64,000 nt of DNA from an uncultured Pelagibacteraceae bacterium (GTDB lineage: Bacteria; Pseudomonadota; Alphaproteobacteria; Pelagibacterales; Pelagibacteraceae). Of this stretch, positions 49,179 through 60,495 are shown piece by piece. The DNA is taken from assembly GCA_902518185.1 (NCBI GenBank), contig CABYFG010000003.1, positions 1 to 64,000 on the forward strand, in the 5' to 3' direction. The translations under genes were made by a program, and so were the position numbers. The notes under the pieces are model-generated. The model was not told the origin of the DNA. It did no database searches and saw only the letters and a program-made list of their open reading frames with translations. Numbering within the stretch: the first letter of the stretch is position 1; each line of letters opens with the position of its first letter.

Positions 49179-49903
49179 ATTATATCTCTTGTAAGTTTTA
49201 AAAAAACTTCCTCCATATTTTTCCGTCCATGTTTTTTGATTAGTTCTACAGGGGTTCCTTGATCAATAATTGATCCTTTATTCATCATAAGAACTGAAGA
49301 ACATAATCTTTCAACTTCTGCCATGTTATGTGAAGCAAGAAGAATTGAAGTTCTTTTTTCTTTTTGGTATTCCTCTAAAAAACTCCTAACAAAATCTCCT
49401 GTTTCGGGATCTAGAGATGCGGTTGGTTCATCAAGAAGAAGAACTGATGGATCATTAATTATTGATTTAGCAAGACTGACCCTATTTTTTTGCCCAGAGG
49501 AAAGTTCTCCTGTCACTTTATTAATAAATTCATTAAGCCTTAATTTTTCACAAAGATAATCAATTTTAATTTGAAGTTCTTTTACATCATAAAGTCTTCC
49601 ATAAACCTCTAGATTTTGTTTTACGGTTAATTTTTTCGGTAACTCAATATATGGTGAAATAAAATTTAATTCGTTCAATAATTCAACTCTTCGCTTTTCA
49701 ATTTCAATACCATTTATTAGAACCTTTCCTTTAGTAGGCTTTAGCAAACCAAGAATCATGCCTATAGTTGTAGTTTTACCACATCCATTAGGTCCAAGAA
49801 TTCCAATGATTTCATTTTCATTTACTTTAAAAGAAATGTTTCGAACAGCCTCTTTTAAGTCGTAAGTTTTTGATAAATTGATTATTTCAAGAGGAATATT
49901 CAT
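49175..49903 (-). CDS. ABC transporter ATP-binding protein
   Basis: Energises the neighbouring ABC-2 permease. Walker A GPNGCGKTT (37-45), signature LSSGQKNRVSLAKSI, Walker B VLLLDEPTASLDP and the switch His in LLASHN are all present. Length, 242 residues, is normal. It overlaps the permease gene by 4 bases and starts at the last base of tsaC. Confidence 0.95.
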   Translation of the reverse strand: MNIPLEIINLSKTYDLKEAVRNISFKVNENEIIGILGPNGCGKTTTIGMILGLLKPTKGKVLINGIEIEKRRVELLNELNFISPYIELPKKLTVKQNLEVYGRLYDVKELQIKIDYLCEKLRLNEFINKVTGELSSGQKNRVSLAKSIINDPSVLLLDEPTASLDPETGDFVRSFLEEYQKEKRTSILLASHNMAEVERLCSSVLMMNKGSIIDQGTPVELIKKHGRKNMEEVFLKLTRDII

Positions 49904-50835
49904 TAAAATTTTGAAGCCCTTAACAATCTATCATTAATAGTTTTACCAAATCCTTTATTTGGAATTTTGTCAACAGCTATAGATTTATAATTATCTTTTT
50001 TTATTTTTCTTAAAATTGTGTAAAGATTTTTTACAGCTTCTTTTAAGTTTCCTTTTTTTGATAAAAAATAATAGTTCGCTTTTTTAATTTTATTTTTTTT
50101 AATCAATAAAAAAGCCTCATTTTTTTTTGTGCTTTTAACATTAAGCCTAATTGGAATTCCAGGTGAATAATGAATTCTTAACTGTCCAGGAGCCGAAACC
50201 TTGGAAGGATTTATATTTATTAAAATTTTTTTCTTTAATGTTTTTTGGATTATTCTTACTTCTAGGCCACCTAATCTTAAAATCTTTGGTTTTTTTCTGA
50301 GATCAATAATTGTAGACTCAACCCCAATCGATGATCTTCCTCCTTCAAGAATATACTTAATTTTTTTTCCAAAATCGTCTTTTACATCTGAAGAAGTTAC
50401 CGCACTTATTCTTGAGGAAATATTTGCACTAGGTGCTGCAATGGGGAATTTTAAATGTTTCAACAGATTTCTTGCAACAGGATGTTTTGGAAATCTCACA
50501 GCGAGAGTGCTTTTTTTATTAGTCGCAAATTTCGAAACTTTTGACGTTTTTTTTTGATTTAAAATAAATGTTATTGGACCAGGACAAAATCTTTTATATA
50601 ATTTGAGAAAATCATCATTAAAATCACAATCATTTTTTAATTTTTTTAGATCATAATAATGAATTATTAGAGGGTTATTCGCAGGTCTTTTTTTTAATCG
50701 AAATATTTTTTTACATGCTGTATCAGAATATGCATTCCCTGCAATTCCATAAACAGTTTCGGTAGGTATAGCAACACACTCTCTTTTATTTAAGAGATTC
50801 ATTGCTTTTTTAATATTTGCAAGATTTATTTTCAT
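49903..50835 (-). CDS. tsaC: L-threonylcarbamoyladenylate synthase (Sua5/YwlC type)
   Basis: Forms threonylcarbamoyl-AMP, used to make t6A in ANN-decoding tRNAs. The YrdC domain shows AIPTETVYGIAGNAYSD, KKRPANNPLIIHYYD, PGPITFIL, RFPKHPVARNLL, and APSANISSRISAVTSSDV. A C-terminal domain (from about residue 215) brings the length to 310, so it is the longer Sua5-type form rather than short TsaC. PGQLRIHYSPG is the linker motif of Sua5. Confidence 0.93.
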   Translation of the reverse strand: MKINLANIKKAMNLLNKRECVAIPTETVYGIAGNAYSDTACKKIFRLKKRPANNPLIIHYYDLKKLKNDCDFNDDFLKLYKRFCPGPITFILNQKKTSKVSKFATNKKSTLAVRFPKHPVARNLLKHLKFPIAAPSANISSRISAVTSSDVKDDFGKKIKYILEGGRSSIGVESTIIDLRKKPKILRLGGLEVRIIQKTLKKKILININPSKVSAPGQLRIHYSPGIPIRLNVKSTKKNEAFLLIKKNKIKKANYYFLSKKGNLKEAVKNLYTILRKIKKDNYKSIAVDKIPNKGFGKTINDRLLRASKF

Positions 50836-50855
50836 GTATTATTTGAGAGTATTAT

Positions 50856-51110
50856 ATGAAAGATAAAAATTTACCAAATAATTATAATTCATTATCTCTC
50901 GAGGAATTAACCACTGAGGCAAATAAGATGATTGAAGAATTAGAAAATCAAAAAGATTTAGGAAATTCTTTACACAAATATCAAAATTTAATTAAACTTA
51001 ATAATATAATTGAGAAAAAATTTCAAATGAACGTTAAAGAAATAAATGAAAAAACAAAAAAAACGATATCCAAAATTAATCAAAAAAATGATACAAAGAA
51101 AATTAAATAA
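50856..51110 (+). CDS. xseB: Exodeoxyribonuclease VII small subunit
   Basis: Small helical subunit of exonuclease VII (84 residues). SLEELTTEANKMIEELENQKDLGNSLHKYQNLIKL resembles the XseB pattern of two helices, though divergent and Lys/Asn-rich. Position is a strong argument: xseB lies just before ispA and dxs in many Proteobacteria. It overlaps ispA at its end. The large subunit xseA is not in this window. Confidence 0.75.
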   Translation: MKDKNLPNNYNSLSLEELTTEANKMIEELENQKDLGNSLHKYQNLIKLNNIIEKKFQMNVKEINEKTKKTISKINQKNDTKKIK

Positions 51111-51963
51111 AATTGCGAAAGATACAAATTTATTTTTAAAAAGATTTATTGCCAAACAAAAAAAATCAAATTTGATGTTTGCAATGAAATACGGTTTATT
51201 TTCTGGGGGAAAAAAAATAAGATCAAAAATTTTGATTGATATTGGATTTCTATTTAAGTCGGATTATAAAACACTCATCATTATTGGTGCTGCAGTTGAA
51301 TGTATTCATGCGTATTCATTAATACACGACGATTTACCTTGTATGGACGATGACTCTATAAGAAGGGGCAAAGCATCAGCACATATTAAATTTGGAGAGG
51401 CTACTGCAGTTTTAGCTGGGAATTCACTTTTAACAATGGCTTTTGAAATTTTAAGCCATAAAGACTTAAGAATTAGTGAAAAAACCAAGATTGATTTAAT
51501 TAACAAAATTTCTGAAAGCTCAGGTCATCTTGGAATAGCAGGAGGACAATATTTAGATTTAAATTATGAACGTAGGAAAATTTCCAAAAAAAAGATTGAA
51601 GAGATGGAAATAAAAAAAACTGGAAAACTTTTTAGTTTTTGTTGTGCAGCACCATTGATAATTAATAAAAAAAACAAGAATGACATTAAAAAATTTGAAA
51701 ATATTGGTGCTGACATAGGTTTATTATTTCAGGTCGCAGATGATTTGATTGATTATAAAGGGAGTTTGCTTTTTGCAGGAAAAAAAACTGGTAAGGATAA
51801 AAAAAAAGGAAAGGCAACTTTAATTGGTTTACTAGGATACAAAAATACTATCAAATATGCTAATAATTTAATTTTAAAAATAAATAATAAATTAAAAAAA
51901 TATGGATCTAAATCAAGAGATTTATCAGAAACATTAAATTATATTTTGAGTAGAAATAAATGA
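51088..51963 (+). CDS. ispA: Polyprenyl (farnesyl/geranylgeranyl) diphosphate synthase
   Basis: Builds C15-C20 prenyl diphosphates. [11 protein letters not shown], the first Asp-rich motif DDLPCMDDD and the second [12 protein letters not shown] are present, plus [23 protein letters not shown]. The track starts at 51046, inside xseB; the ATG at 51088 leaves a shorter 23-base overlap and matches the usual N terminus, giving 291 residues. It overlaps dxs by 4 bases. Confidence 0.92.
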   Translation: MIQRKLNKIAKDTNLFLKRFIAKQKKSNLMFAMKYGLFSGGKKIRSKILIDIGFLFKSDYKTLIIIGAAVECIHAYSLIHDDLPCMDDDSIRRGKASAHIKFGEATAVLAGNSLLTMAFEILSHKDLRISEKTKIDLINKISESSGHLGIAGGQYLDLNYERRKISKKKIEEMEIKKTGKLFSFCCAAPLIINKKNKNDIKKFENIGADIGLLFQVADDLIDYKGSLLFAGKKTGKDKKKGKATLIGLLGYKNTIKYANNLILKINNKLKKYGSKSRDLSETLNYILSRNK

Positions 51964-53873
51964 AAAAAAAATACGAATTTTTAGATCAAATTAATTTTCC
52001 ATCAGATTTAAAAAAGGTTCCTGAATCAAAATTACAAAAGGTCGCTGATGAATTAAGAGAAGAAATGATTGATGCAGTATCAGTTACTGGAGGACATTTG
52101 GGGGCTAGTTTAGGTGTTGTAGAATTAAGCGTTGCACTACATTATATTTTTAATACACCAAGTGATAAATTAATTTGGGATGTAGGACACCAGTGTTATC
52201 CACACAAAATTTTAACGGGAAGAAAAGATAAGATAAGAACTCTTCGACAGGGAGGAGGTCTCTCAGGATTTACGAAGCGTTTAGAAAGTGAGTATGATCC
52301 CTTTGGAGCTGCGCATAGTTCCACCTCAATTTCATCAGCTTTAGGAATCGCAGAAGCAAATAAATTATCTAAAAAATCCGAAAATGTTATAGCGGTGATT
52401 GGTGATGGTGCTATAAGTGCAGGTATGGCTTATGAAGCCATGAATAATGCAGGTGCGTCAAAGACTAAAATAATTGTAATACTAAATGATAACGACATGT
52501 CAATTGCAAGACCTGTTGGAGCAATGGGAACATATTTAGCTAAAATTTTTTCTGGTAAAATTTATTTTAGTTTAAGAGAAACTTTAAAATTGATAACATC
52601 AGCATTTTCAAAAAGATTTAGTGCGAAAGCTGGTAAGGCTGAGGATTTATTAAGATCAGCTGTAACAGGTGGTACTTTATTTAGTTCCTTAGGTTTTTAT
52701 TATATTGGTCCTATAGATGGCCATGACCTATCTTCATTAATCCCGATTTTAAGAAATGCTAGGCACTCAAAACATCAAGGTCCTATTTTAATTCACATAA
52801 AAACAAAAAAGGGAAAAGGTTATTCTTTTGCTGAAGAAGCAAAAGATCATTATCACGGAGTATCAAAATTCAATGTAAAAACAGGAGAACAGGAAAAAAG
52901 TTCGAGCAAAATACCTTCTTACACTAAAGTTTTTGCAGATACCCTGATACAACATGCAAAAAATGACAGTAAAATTGTTGCAATAACAGCAGCAATGCCT
53001 GATGGAACTGGATTAAGTAGCTTTCGAAAACAATTTCCAGATAGAACTTATGATGTTGGTATAGCTGAACAGCACGCTGTCACTTTTGCTGCTGGTCTAG
53101 CAACTGAAAATTATAAACCTTACGCAGCAATTTACTCAACATTTCTTCAGAGAGCATATGATCAAGTTGTTCATGATGTTGCGATACAGAGTTTACCTGT
53201 ACGATTTGCGATAGATAGAGCAGGATTGGTCGGAGCTGATGGACCAACACATGCTGGAAGTTTTGACACTACATATTTAGCAACACTCCCAAATTTTATT
53301 GTGATGGCCGCAAGTGATGAGGCTGAGTTGGTAAAGATGATTAATACTTCTACAGAAATTAACGATAGACCATGTGCATTCAGGTATCCCAGAGGAACTG
53401 GAATTGGATCAATATTACCTTCAATCAATGAAAAACTAGAGATTGGTAAATCAAGAATTATTAAAGAGGGAAAAAAGTTAGCTTTAATAAATTTTGGAGC
53501 CAGACTAAGAGAAAGCCTTAAGGCATCAGAAAATTTAAAAAAAAAAGGTATCAATATTACAATAGTAGATGCAAGATTTGCTAAGCCATTGGATGAAAAT
53601 TTGATATGGCAATTAGCAACAACTCATGAAGCGATTGTAACTATTGAGGAGGGATCCATTGGTGGATTTGGTTCTCATGTAATTGATTTTTTAACAAAAA
53701 AAGGATTGATGGACTCAAATTTGAAGTTTAGATCAATGAAACTTCCAGATATTTTCATTGATCAAGACAAACCTGACAATATGTATAAGCTGGCTAATCT
53801 AGACAGTATTTCTATTGAAGAACAAATTTTAGATGTATTAAATTCAAATATTGTTTTCCAAAAACAAAAATGA
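51960..53873 (+). CDS. dxs: 1-deoxy-D-xylulose-5-phosphate synthase
   Basis: Thiamine-diphosphate enzyme that makes DXP from pyruvate and glyceraldehyde-3-P, shared by the isoprenoid, thiazole and pyridoxal pathways. Motifs are [56 protein letters not shown] (cofactor binding), [17 protein letters not shown] (catalytic Glu) and [18 protein letters not shown]. Length, 637 residues, is normal. It overlaps ispA by 4 bases, and pdxH lies nearby. Confidence 0.97.
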   Translation: MKKKYEFLDQINFPSDLKKVPESKLQKVADELREEMIDAVSVTGGHLGASLGVVELSVALHYIFNTPSDKLIWDVGHQCYPHKILTGRKDKIRTLRQGGGLSGFTKRLESEYDPFGAAHSSTSISSALGIAEANKLSKKSENVIAVIGDGAISAGMAYEAMNNAGASKTKIIVILNDNDMSIARPVGAMGTYLAKIFSGKIYFSLRETLKLITSAFSKRFSAKAGKAEDLLRSAVTGGTLFSSLGFYYIGPIDGHDLSSLIPILRNARHSKHQGPILIHIKTKKGKGYSFAEEAKDHYHGVSKFNVKTGEQEKSSSKIPSYTKVFADTLIQHAKNDSKIVAITAAMPDGTGLSSFRKQFPDRTYDVGIAEQHAVTFAAGLATENYKPYAAIYSTFLQRAYDQVVHDVAIQSLPVRFAIDRAGLVGADGPTHAGSFDTTYLATLPNFIVMAASDEAELVKMINTSTEINDRPCAFRYPRGTGIGSILPSINEKLEIGKSRIIKEGKKLALINFGARLRESLKASENLKKKGINITIVDARFAKPLDENLIWQLATTHEAIVTIEEGSIGGFGSHVIDFLTKKGLMDSNLKFRSMKLPDIFIDQDKPDNMYKLANLDSISIEEQILDVLNSNIVFQKQK

Positions 53874-53878
53874 AATAT

Positions 53879-54961
53879 TTATCCGCATTGAGCTTGATTT
53901 AATAAATAATGATCAAGTAAAACGCATGATAGCATGGCCTCACCTACTGGAACTGCTCTAATTCCAACACATGGATCATGTCGTCCTTTAACGGATATAC
54001 TTGTATTTTTTCCAAATTTGTTAATTGTTTTTCTACTTTTTAGAATTGATGAAGTGGGCTTAACAGCAAATGAAACAATTATTTGCTGACCAGAAGATAT
54101 GCCACCCAGAATTCCACCCGCATTATTTGAATTAAACTTTAATTTATTTCGTGATTGTGAAATTTCATCTGAATTTTCTTCTCCAGATAATTGAGCAGAA
54201 TTCATTCCAGAACCAATATTAACACCTTTGACAGCATTAATGCTCATCATTGCAGAGGCAATATCAGAGTCTAGCTTTGAATAAATTGGCGCCCCCAATC
54301 CTGCTGGAATACCACTAGCTCTAATTTCAATTATAGCTCCACAAGATGAACCTGCTTTTCTAATGCTTAAAAGATATTTTTCCCATATTTTAAGCATTGA
54401 TTTATCAGGACAGAAAAATGGATTTTTATAGATTATTTTATCGTTCCAATTATTTGTGTCACATCCAAGAATCCCAAGTTGTGTAACTGCACCTGATATT
54501 TTAAATCTTCTACCTAATTTTTTTTTCAAAACTTTTTTTGCTATAGCTCCCGCTGCAACTCTTGATGCAGTTTCTCTTGCAGAAGATCTTCCGCCACCCC
54601 GATAATCCCTAATCCCATATTTTTTAAAGTAGGTATAATCGGCATGACCTGGTCTAAATTTGTCTTTAATATCATTATAATCTTTTGAACGTATATCTTC
54701 GTTATAAATAATTAAAGATATTGGTGTTCCAGTTGTTTTTCCCTCAAACACGCCCGACAGAATCTCTACTTTGTCACCCTCTTTTCTTTGAGTAGTAAAT
54801 TTGGATTGACCAGGCTTTCTTTTATTAAGTTCTAGCTGAATATCTTGTTCATTAAGGTTTATAAGTGGGGGACACCCATCAATTACACAGCCAATAGCGG
54901 GACCATGAGATTCTCCCCATGTTGTGAAACGAAAAACCTTTCCAAAAGTATTAAATGACAT
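53879..54961 (-). CDS. aroC: Chorismate synthase
   Basis: Last step of the shikimate pathway, using reduced FMN. It shows [61 protein letters not shown] in pieces, and [18 protein letters not shown] at the end. Length, 360 residues, is typical. It reads toward dxs and lies 33 bases from the divergent pdxH gene. Confidence 0.97.
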   Translation of the reverse strand: MSFNTFGKVFRFTTWGESHGPAIGCVIDGCPPLINLNEQDIQLELNKRKPGQSKFTTQRKEGDKVEILSGVFEGKTTGTPISLIIYNEDIRSKDYNDIKDKFRPGHADYTYFKKYGIRDYRGGGRSSARETASRVAAGAIAKKVLKKKLGRRFKISGAVTQLGILGCDTNNWNDKIIYKNPFFCPDKSMLKIWEKYLLSIRKAGSSCGAIIEIRASGIPAGLGAPIYSKLDSDIASAMMSINAVKGVNIGSGMNSAQLSGEENSDEISQSRNKLKFNSNNAGGILGGISSGQQIIVSFAVKPTSSILKSRKTINKFGKNTSISVKGRHDPCVGIRAVPVGEAMLSCVLLDHYLLNQAQCG

Positions 54962-54994
54962 TATTTATATTGTATAAATTATTTTGTTAAAATT

Positions 54995-55618
54995 ATGAAT
55001 GAAAAAAACTCATTAGGGCTCAATAAATGCTTCTTAGATTCAGATGATCCCTTTAAATTATTTGAAAGTTGGTTTGCAGAGGCAAAAAAAAGAGAAATTA
55101 ACGATCCAAATGCTTTGGCTTTAGGAACCGCAACCAAAAAAGGTGTTCCATCAGTAAGAATGGTTTTACTTAAGGATTACAATAAAGATGGATTTGTTTT
55201 TTACACAAATTTAAATAGTCAAAAAGGTAACGAAATAAAAGAAAATCCTAATGCAACAATGTGCTTTCATTGGAAAAGTTTACTTAGACAAATTAGAATT
55301 GCGGGAACTCTTAGCTCAGTTTCTGATCAGACGGCAGACGAATATTATAATTCAAGAGCATATGAAAGCAGGATAGGAGCATGGGCATCTAAACAAAGTA
55401 GTATATTAAAAAATAGAGATGAACTTTTAGAGACACTGAAAGATTATAGAAAAAAATTTGCAGATAAAAATAATGTTCCAAGACCCAGTCATTGGTCGGG
55501 CTGGAATTTAAAACCCAATAGTATCGAGTTTTGGTTAGATGGTGACAATAGAATTCATGAGAGGTTGAAATATTCTTTTATTGATGGCAAATGGATGAAA
55601 AGTCTTCTAAGTCCTTAA
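54995..55618 (+). CDS. pdxH: Pyridoxamine/pyridoxine 5'-phosphate oxidase
   Basis: FMN enzyme making pyridoxal phosphate. It shows DPFKLFESWFAEAKK, NALALGTATKKGVPSVRMVLLKDYNKDGFVFYTNLNSQKG, CFHWKSLLRQIRIAGT, RIGAWASKQSS and the C-terminal W-x-GDNRIHERLKY. Length, 207 residues, is typical. The gene overlaps the convergent polyprenyl synthase by 4 bases. Confidence 0.96.
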   Translation: MNEKNSLGLNKCFLDSDDPFKLFESWFAEAKKREINDPNALALGTATKKGVPSVRMVLLKDYNKDGFVFYTNLNSQKGNEIKENPNATMCFHWKSLLRQIRIAGTLSSVSDQTADEYYNSRAYESRIGAWASKQSSILKNRDELLETLKDYRKKFADKNNVPRPSHWSGWNLKPNSIEFWLDGDNRIHERLKYSFIDGKWMKSLLSP

Positions 55619-56628
55619 AAATCTCTAGATAAACTAAAAGAAGTTAAGTTTCCAAGAATAATTTTTTCTTCACAATCATCAAAAACTGATAGAGAGTTAG
55701 ATGCCAAGTTAATGTAGTGACAAGCTTTTTGATAGCAAGATTTTATTATGTTATATTTTTTGATTAAAAATAAAATATTACTAAAATCATTTTCATTTCT
55801 AACTTTTTTTGAAAAAACTTTTTTAAGATTTTTTTTTTCCATTAAATTTGCCTTTTGAAATAGTAAAATTATTGGAAGTGTTATTTTTCCTTCAAAAAAA
55901 TCTTGGCCAATTTTTTTTCCGAAGAGTTTTGTTTCTGAATTATAATCTAAGGTGTCATCAGCAATTTGAAAAGTAAGACCTAAATTTCTTCCGTAAAATT
56001 CAAGTGCTTCTTTTTTTTTATCTATAGTCTCAGATAAAATGGCACCGACCTTAGTTGCAGCAGCAAATAGCTCTGCAGTTTTTGATGATATTATTTTTAA
56101 ATATGTATCCTCTAACATATCAACTTCACCTTTGTGTTGAAGCTGCAGTACTTCACCTTGAGCAATTTTGGATGATGTTGAGGATAATAATTTCAAAACT
56201 TCAATATTTCCATCTTCTACCATCATCTCAAAACATCTGCTTAGTAAATAATCGCCAACTAATACAGATGAGTGGTTCCCCCATTTTTTATTTAATGTTT
56301 TTTTACCTCTTCTAACAATACCATCATCAATTACATCATCATGCATTAATGTTGCCGAATGAATTAGTTCAACACACGCAGCCAAATTCACATCTCTTGT
56401 ACCTTTAGAATAACCACAAAGTTTTGCAGCGCTTAGTGTTAGCAAAGCTCTAAGTCTTTTGCCACCTGTATTTAAATGATAATTAGTCATTTTTTCTACT
56501 AATTGTACTTCACTAATTAATTTGGATTTAATTTTTTCTTCTACCATCATCAGCTTTTCTTCAACTGAAAGTCTTAATTGATGATAAGAATTATTAACTT
56601 CATTTTTTAATTGAATTACATTTCCCAT
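55615..56628 (-). CDS. ispB: Octaprenyl-type polyprenyl diphosphate synthase
   Basis: Makes the long isoprenoid tail of ubiquinone. GGKRLRALLTLSAAKLCGY, the first Asp motif LMHDDVIDDGIVRRGKKTLNKKWG, GEVLQL and the second motif QIADDTLDY are present, together with KKIGQDFFEGKITLPIILL typical of long-chain synthases. Length, 337 residues, is normal. It is divergent from the S49 peptidase gene. Exact chain length cannot be told. Confidence 0.92.
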   Translation of the reverse strand: MGNVIQLKNEVNNSYHQLRLSVEEKLMMVEEKIKSKLISEVQLVEKMTNYHLNTGGKRLRALLTLSAAKLCGYSKGTRDVNLAACVELIHSATLMHDDVIDDGIVRRGKKTLNKKWGNHSSVLVGDYLLSRCFEMMVEDGNIEVLKLLSSTSSKIAQGEVLQLQHKGEVDMLEDTYLKIISSKTAELFAAATKVGAILSETIDKKKEALEFYGRNLGLTFQIADDTLDYNSETKLFGKKIGQDFFEGKITLPIILLFQKANLMEKKNLKKVFSKKVRNENDFSNILFLIKKYNIIKSCYQKACHYINLASNSLSVFDDCEEKIILGNLTSFSLSRDF

Positions 56629-56673
56629 TGATAGTTGAAGTTAGTACAATAAGTTTTATAAGATACTTATCAA

Positions 56674-56701
56674 TTGACGCACCCGAATCTTCAATTATAA
56701 G
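56674..56701 (+). promoter_or_regulatory. Candidate sigma-70 promoter for the S49 peptidase-glyQS-ppdK genes
   Basis: TTGACG (56674-56679) and TATAAG (56696-56701) with a 16-base spacer make one of the best promoter matches in the window. It sits 40 bases before the first ATG. A pair of short inverted arms, ATAAGT/ACTTAT (56649-56670), lies just upstream. Confidence 0.6.
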
Positions 56702-56741
56702 GTGTCTTTATATTCTTAAAAAAATTCTATAAAGATTTAAA

Positions 56742-57551
56742 ATGCTACCTTTTTTTAAAAAAAAAAAAATTATTCCACATATAAGATTATCAGGGGTCAT
56801 TGGCAATGTTGGAAAATTCAAGCAGGGTATAGATTTTTCTGGTCAAGAAGAGATCATTCTAAAAGCTTTTTCTGTTAAAAAGGCTCCTTGTGTGGCAATT
56901 ACTATTAATTCTCCAGGAGGATCGCCTGTTCAATCGCATCTAATTTATAATTTTATTAAACAGCAAGCAAAAAAAAATAAAAAAAAAGTTATTGTATTTG
57001 CAGAGGATGTTGCGGCATCGGGTGGCTACCTTATCGCTTGTGCTGGTGATGAAATATATGCAAATTCAAGTTCAATTATAGGTTCAATAGGTGTTATTTA
57101 TTCATCTTTTGGATTTACGGATTTAATAAAAAAGATAGGAGTTGAGAGAAGAGTTTATACTGCTGGAAAAAATAAAAGCACTTTGGATCCCTTTTTAGAG
57201 GAAAAGAGAGAGGATATTGAAAGATTAAAAAATATACAATTAGATCTACATAAAAATTTTATAAATGTGGTGGAGGAAAGTCGAGGTAATAAATTAAAAA
57301 AATCTGAAATAGAATTATTTTCTGGAGAATTTTGGTCAGGTAGAAAGGCTAAAGATCTAGGATTAATAGATGAAATTGGTGACGCTAATCATATTTTAAA
57401 AGAAAAATTTGGAGAAGATGTAATTATCAAAAAATTTGAAAAGACCAAAAGTTGGTTGAGTAAAAAGTTATCAACATCAACCAATAATCATGTAGACCAA
57501 TTTGCAAATATTTTAGAGGAAAAATCCGTTTGGCAAAAATATGGTTTCTAA
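56742..57551 (+). CDS. S49 family serine peptidase (SppA/SohB-like)
   Basis: Signal-peptide-peptidase-like protease. The core [12 protein letters not shown] and [22 protein letters not shown] place the nucleophile at about Ser93. The Lys in [11 protein letters not shown] (about Lys145) would be the general base. Length, 269 residues, is that of the single-domain short form. No membrane helix is seen, so it may be cytoplasmic or membrane-associated. Codons 6-10 lie in a run of 13 A, a slippage-prone tract. Its end overlaps glyQ by 11 bases. Confidence 0.9.
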   Translation: MLPFFKKKKIIPHIRLSGVIGNVGKFKQGIDFSGQEEIILKAFSVKKAPCVAITINSPGGSPVQSHLIYNFIKQQAKKNKKKVIVFAEDVAASGGYLIACAGDEIYANSSSIIGSIGVIYSSFGFTDLIKKIGVERRVYTAGKNKSTLDPFLEEKREDIERLKNIQLDLHKNFINVVEESRGNKLKKSEIELFSGEFWSGRKAKDLGLIDEIGDANHILKEKFGEDVIIKKFEKTKSWLSKKLSTSTNNHVDQFANILEEKSVWQKYGF

Positions 57552-58422
57552 AAAAAATAAAAAAAAACTAAAATTTCAAACTTTTCAAGATACAATTTTA
57601 AATTTGCAAAAGTTTTGGAGCAAAATTGGTTGCATTATTTTACAACCTTATGATATGGAAGTTGGAGCTGGAACATTTCATCCTGCTACTACTTTAAGGT
57701 CTCTCGGACCTAAGCCATGGAAAGCAGCTTATGTTCAACCTTCAAGAAGACCAACAGATGGCAGGTATGGAAACAATCCAAATAGACTTCAACATTATTA
57801 TCAATTTCAAGTAATAATTAAGCCGTCTCCATTAAATATTAAAAAACTTTATTTAAATAGTTTGTCAGTTATAGGTATTGACCATAAAGATCACGATATT
57901 AGATTTGTTGAAGATGACTGGGAAAGCCCAACTCTCGGTGCTGCAGGGCTTGGATGGGAAGTATGGTGTGATGGAATGGAAATTACTCAATTCACATATT
58001 TTCAACAAATGGCTGGTTTTGAATGCAAACCTGTTTCAGTTGAAATAACTTATGGTTTGGAAAGAATTTGTATGTTCACTCAACAAAAAAAAAATGTGTA
58101 TGATCTAATTTGGAACAAGGAAAATGTAGAATATAGAGAAGTATTTCATCAGGCCGAAAAAGAGTTTTCAGCATATAATTTTGAACATGCAAATACAGAA
58201 AATCTTTTCAAAGTTTTCGATATGTTTGAAAGCGAAGCAAAGTTATTAGTTGAAAAAAAGATTTCTTTACCAGCATATGATCAGTGTTTAAAAGCAAGTC
58301 ATATATTTAATGTGTTAGATGCCAGAGGTGCAATAAGTGTTGCACAGAGAGCTGAGTATATTGGTAGAATAAGAGAAATAGTTAAATCAGCAGCAACGAT
58401 TTGGATCGGTACACAAAAATAA
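57541..58422 (+). CDS. glyQ: Glycyl-tRNA synthetase alpha chain
   Basis: Catalytic alpha subunit of the bacterial (alpha2-beta2) GlyRS. It shows [107 protein letters not shown] and YGLERI in order. Length, 293 residues, is typical. It overlaps the protease gene by 11 bases and adjoins glyS. Confidence 0.97.
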   Translation: MVSKKNKKKLKFQTFQDTILNLQKFWSKIGCIILQPYDMEVGAGTFHPATTLRSLGPKPWKAAYVQPSRRPTDGRYGNNPNRLQHYYQFQVIIKPSPLNIKKLYLNSLSVIGIDHKDHDIRFVEDDWESPTLGAAGLGWEVWCDGMEITQFTYFQQMAGFECKPVSVEITYGLERICMFTQQKKNVYDLIWNKENVEYREVFHQAEKEFSAYNFEHANTENLFKVFDMFESEAKLLVEKKISLPAYDQCLKASHIFNVLDARGAISVAQRAEYIGRIREIVKSAATIWIGTQK

Positions 58423-60495
58423 ATGTCAGAATTTTTTTTAGAACTTTTTAGTGAAGAAATTCCAGCCAATCTTCAGAAGAACTTAAGAGAAAAAATTTTA
58501 GCAGATTTTAAGAGTCTTTTTAATAAAAAACTAATTAAATCAAAAAAAAGTTTTTCATTATCTTCACCAAACAGAGTAGTAGTTGTTTTTGAAGGTTTGG
58601 ATAAATCAATTAAAATTAGTTCCGAGGAAATCAGGGGACCAAAAATTGAGGCACCCGAACAAGCTATTGAGGGTTTTATAAAATCTAATAAGATAAATAG
58701 AAATAATTTATATAAAAAAAAAACAGATAAAGGTTATTTTTACTTTTATAAAACAAATTCAAAATTGTTAAAAACTCATGATGTTTTAATAAATTCTATT
58801 CCAAAAATTTTAGGAGAATATCAATGGAAAAAGTCAATGAAATGGGGTGGGTTCGACTTGAGTTGGGGAAGACCGTTAAAATCAATATTATCTATTTTTG
58901 ACAAAAAAATAGTTAGTTTCAATTTTCATCATCTTGTCTCTTCAAACTCAACTTTCGTAGATAAAGATCTAGAGATAAAAAAAAAGATATTTAATAATTT
59001 TAAAACCTATGAGAAGTTTTTTGAAAAAAAGGGAGTCTATGTTGATCAAAATAAAAGATTTAAATGTATAAATAGAAATTTTTCAAAAATTTTGAACACA
59101 AATAAACTAAAAATTAATGATAATCCCAAACTTATCGATGAGGTTGTGAACTTGGTAGATAGTCCGAATGTTTTATTTTGTAATTTTGATAAAAGGTTTT
59201 TATCAATGCCTAAAGAGATTTTAACTTTGACAATGGAGACACATCAGAAATATTTTCCAACTTTTAATGATAAAAATGAAATTACTAATCAATTTTTAAT
59301 TGTTTCAAATAAAAAAGATAATAGTGGACTTATCAAAATAGGAAATGAAAGAGTTGTTGAAGCAAGATTAAATGATGCAGAATTTTTTTGGAATAAAGAT
59401 AAATCTCACAATTTAGTTAAGAAAGTATCCAAATTAAAGTTTATGAATTTTTTCAAGGGATTGGGAAATTATTTTGATAAAGTTCAAAGAATGAGAAAAC
59501 TCGGTAGCATGATTTCAGATGAATTATTAATTAGTAAGGAAAAACTAGAGTTGTCAGCTTCAATCAGCAAAACAGACTTAACATCGGAGTTGGTTGGTGA
59601 GTTCCCTGAACTTCAAGGTGTAATGGGTGGATATTTTTCAGCTTATCAAGGATTTGACAAAGAGATTTCCTTAGCATTAACTGAGCAATATTTGCCTGTT
59701 GGATTAAATTCTAAAGTTCCCAGAAAACCATTTAGTATTTCATTATCTGTTATTGATAAGATAGATACTTTGGTTGGTTTTTTTGGTATTGATGAAAAAC
59801 CAACTAGTTCAAAAGATCCCTTGGCGCTTAGAAGGACTGCACTTGGTTTAATTAGAATTTTAATAGAAAATAAAAAAAATCTAAAAATAAATGATTTGAT
59901 CAGTTATTCTGCAAGTCTATATGAAGATCAAGGTTTCAAATTTATTGATAAAAATTTTCAAAATAATTTGCATAACTTTTTAAAAGATCGATTTAAATAT
60001 TATTTAAGAGAAAAAGAAATTCGTCAGGATATTATTGAAGCTGTAATTTTTTCATTTTCTTTAAATAAGATATTTTCATCTTTTGAAAAAGCAAGATGTC
60101 TTAACAAAATCATTAATAATCAAATTGGTATAGATATTACCTCGAGCTTTAAAAGAGCTTCAAATATTTTAGAAAATGAGTTAAAAAATAAAAATATTGA
60201 AATTGATAATGCTACAGATCCTGGAATTTTCAAAAGTGAGTTTGAAAAAAATTTACTTAAAAAAGTAAAAGAAATTCAAAAATACTATTCAACCATCAAT
60301 GATGATGAAAATTATGAAAAATCATTATCAATTTTAGCTGAAGCCAAAAAAGAGATTTTCGAATTTTTTGATAACGTAAAGGTAAATGAGGAAAACGAGG
60401 CTCTAAGAAAAAATCGATTGGAACTTATTAATTTGTTATGTAAAACGTTTCAAAATTTTACAAATTTTCAATTATTAAGAGCTGGCAATGAATAG
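58423..60495 (+). CDS. glyS: Glycyl-tRNA synthetase beta chain
   Basis: tRNA-binding beta subunit. The start SEFFLELFSEEIPANLQ is diagnostic, with EIRGPKIEAPEQAIEGF, MKWGGFDLSWGRPLKSIL, LTLTMETHQKYFPTF, RVVEARLNDAEFFW, DLTSELVGEFPELQGVMGGYFS and KPTSSKDPLALRRTALGLIRIL. Length, 690 residues, is normal. It overlaps ppdK by 8 bases. Confidence 0.97.
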   Translation: MSEFFLELFSEEIPANLQKNLREKILADFKSLFNKKLIKSKKSFSLSSPNRVVVVFEGLDKSIKISSEEIRGPKIEAPEQAIEGFIKSNKINRNNLYKKKTDKGYFYFYKTNSKLLKTHDVLINSIPKILGEYQWKKSMKWGGFDLSWGRPLKSILSIFDKKIVSFNFHHLVSSNSTFVDKDLEIKKKIFNNFKTYEKFFEKKGVYVDQNKRFKCINRNFSKILNTNKLKINDNPKLIDEVVNLVDSPNVLFCNFDKRFLSMPKEILTLTMETHQKYFPTFNDKNEITNQFLIVSNKKDNSGLIKIGNERVVEARLNDAEFFWNKDKSHNLVKKVSKLKFMNFFKGLGNYFDKVQRMRKLGSMISDELLISKEKLELSASISKTDLTSELVGEFPELQGVMGGYFSAYQGFDKEISLALTEQYLPVGLNSKVPRKPFSISLSVIDKIDTLVGFFGIDEKPTSSKDPLALRRTALGLIRILIENKKNLKINDLISYSASLYEDQGFKFIDKNFQNNLHNFLKDRFKYYLREKEIRQDIIEAVIFSFSLNKIFSSFEKARCLNKIINNQIGIDITSSFKRASNILENELKNKNIEIDNATDPGIFKSEFEKNLLKKVKEIQKYYSTINDDENYEKSLSILAEAKKEIFEFFDNVKVNEENEALRKNRLELINLLCKTFQNFTNFQLLRAGNE

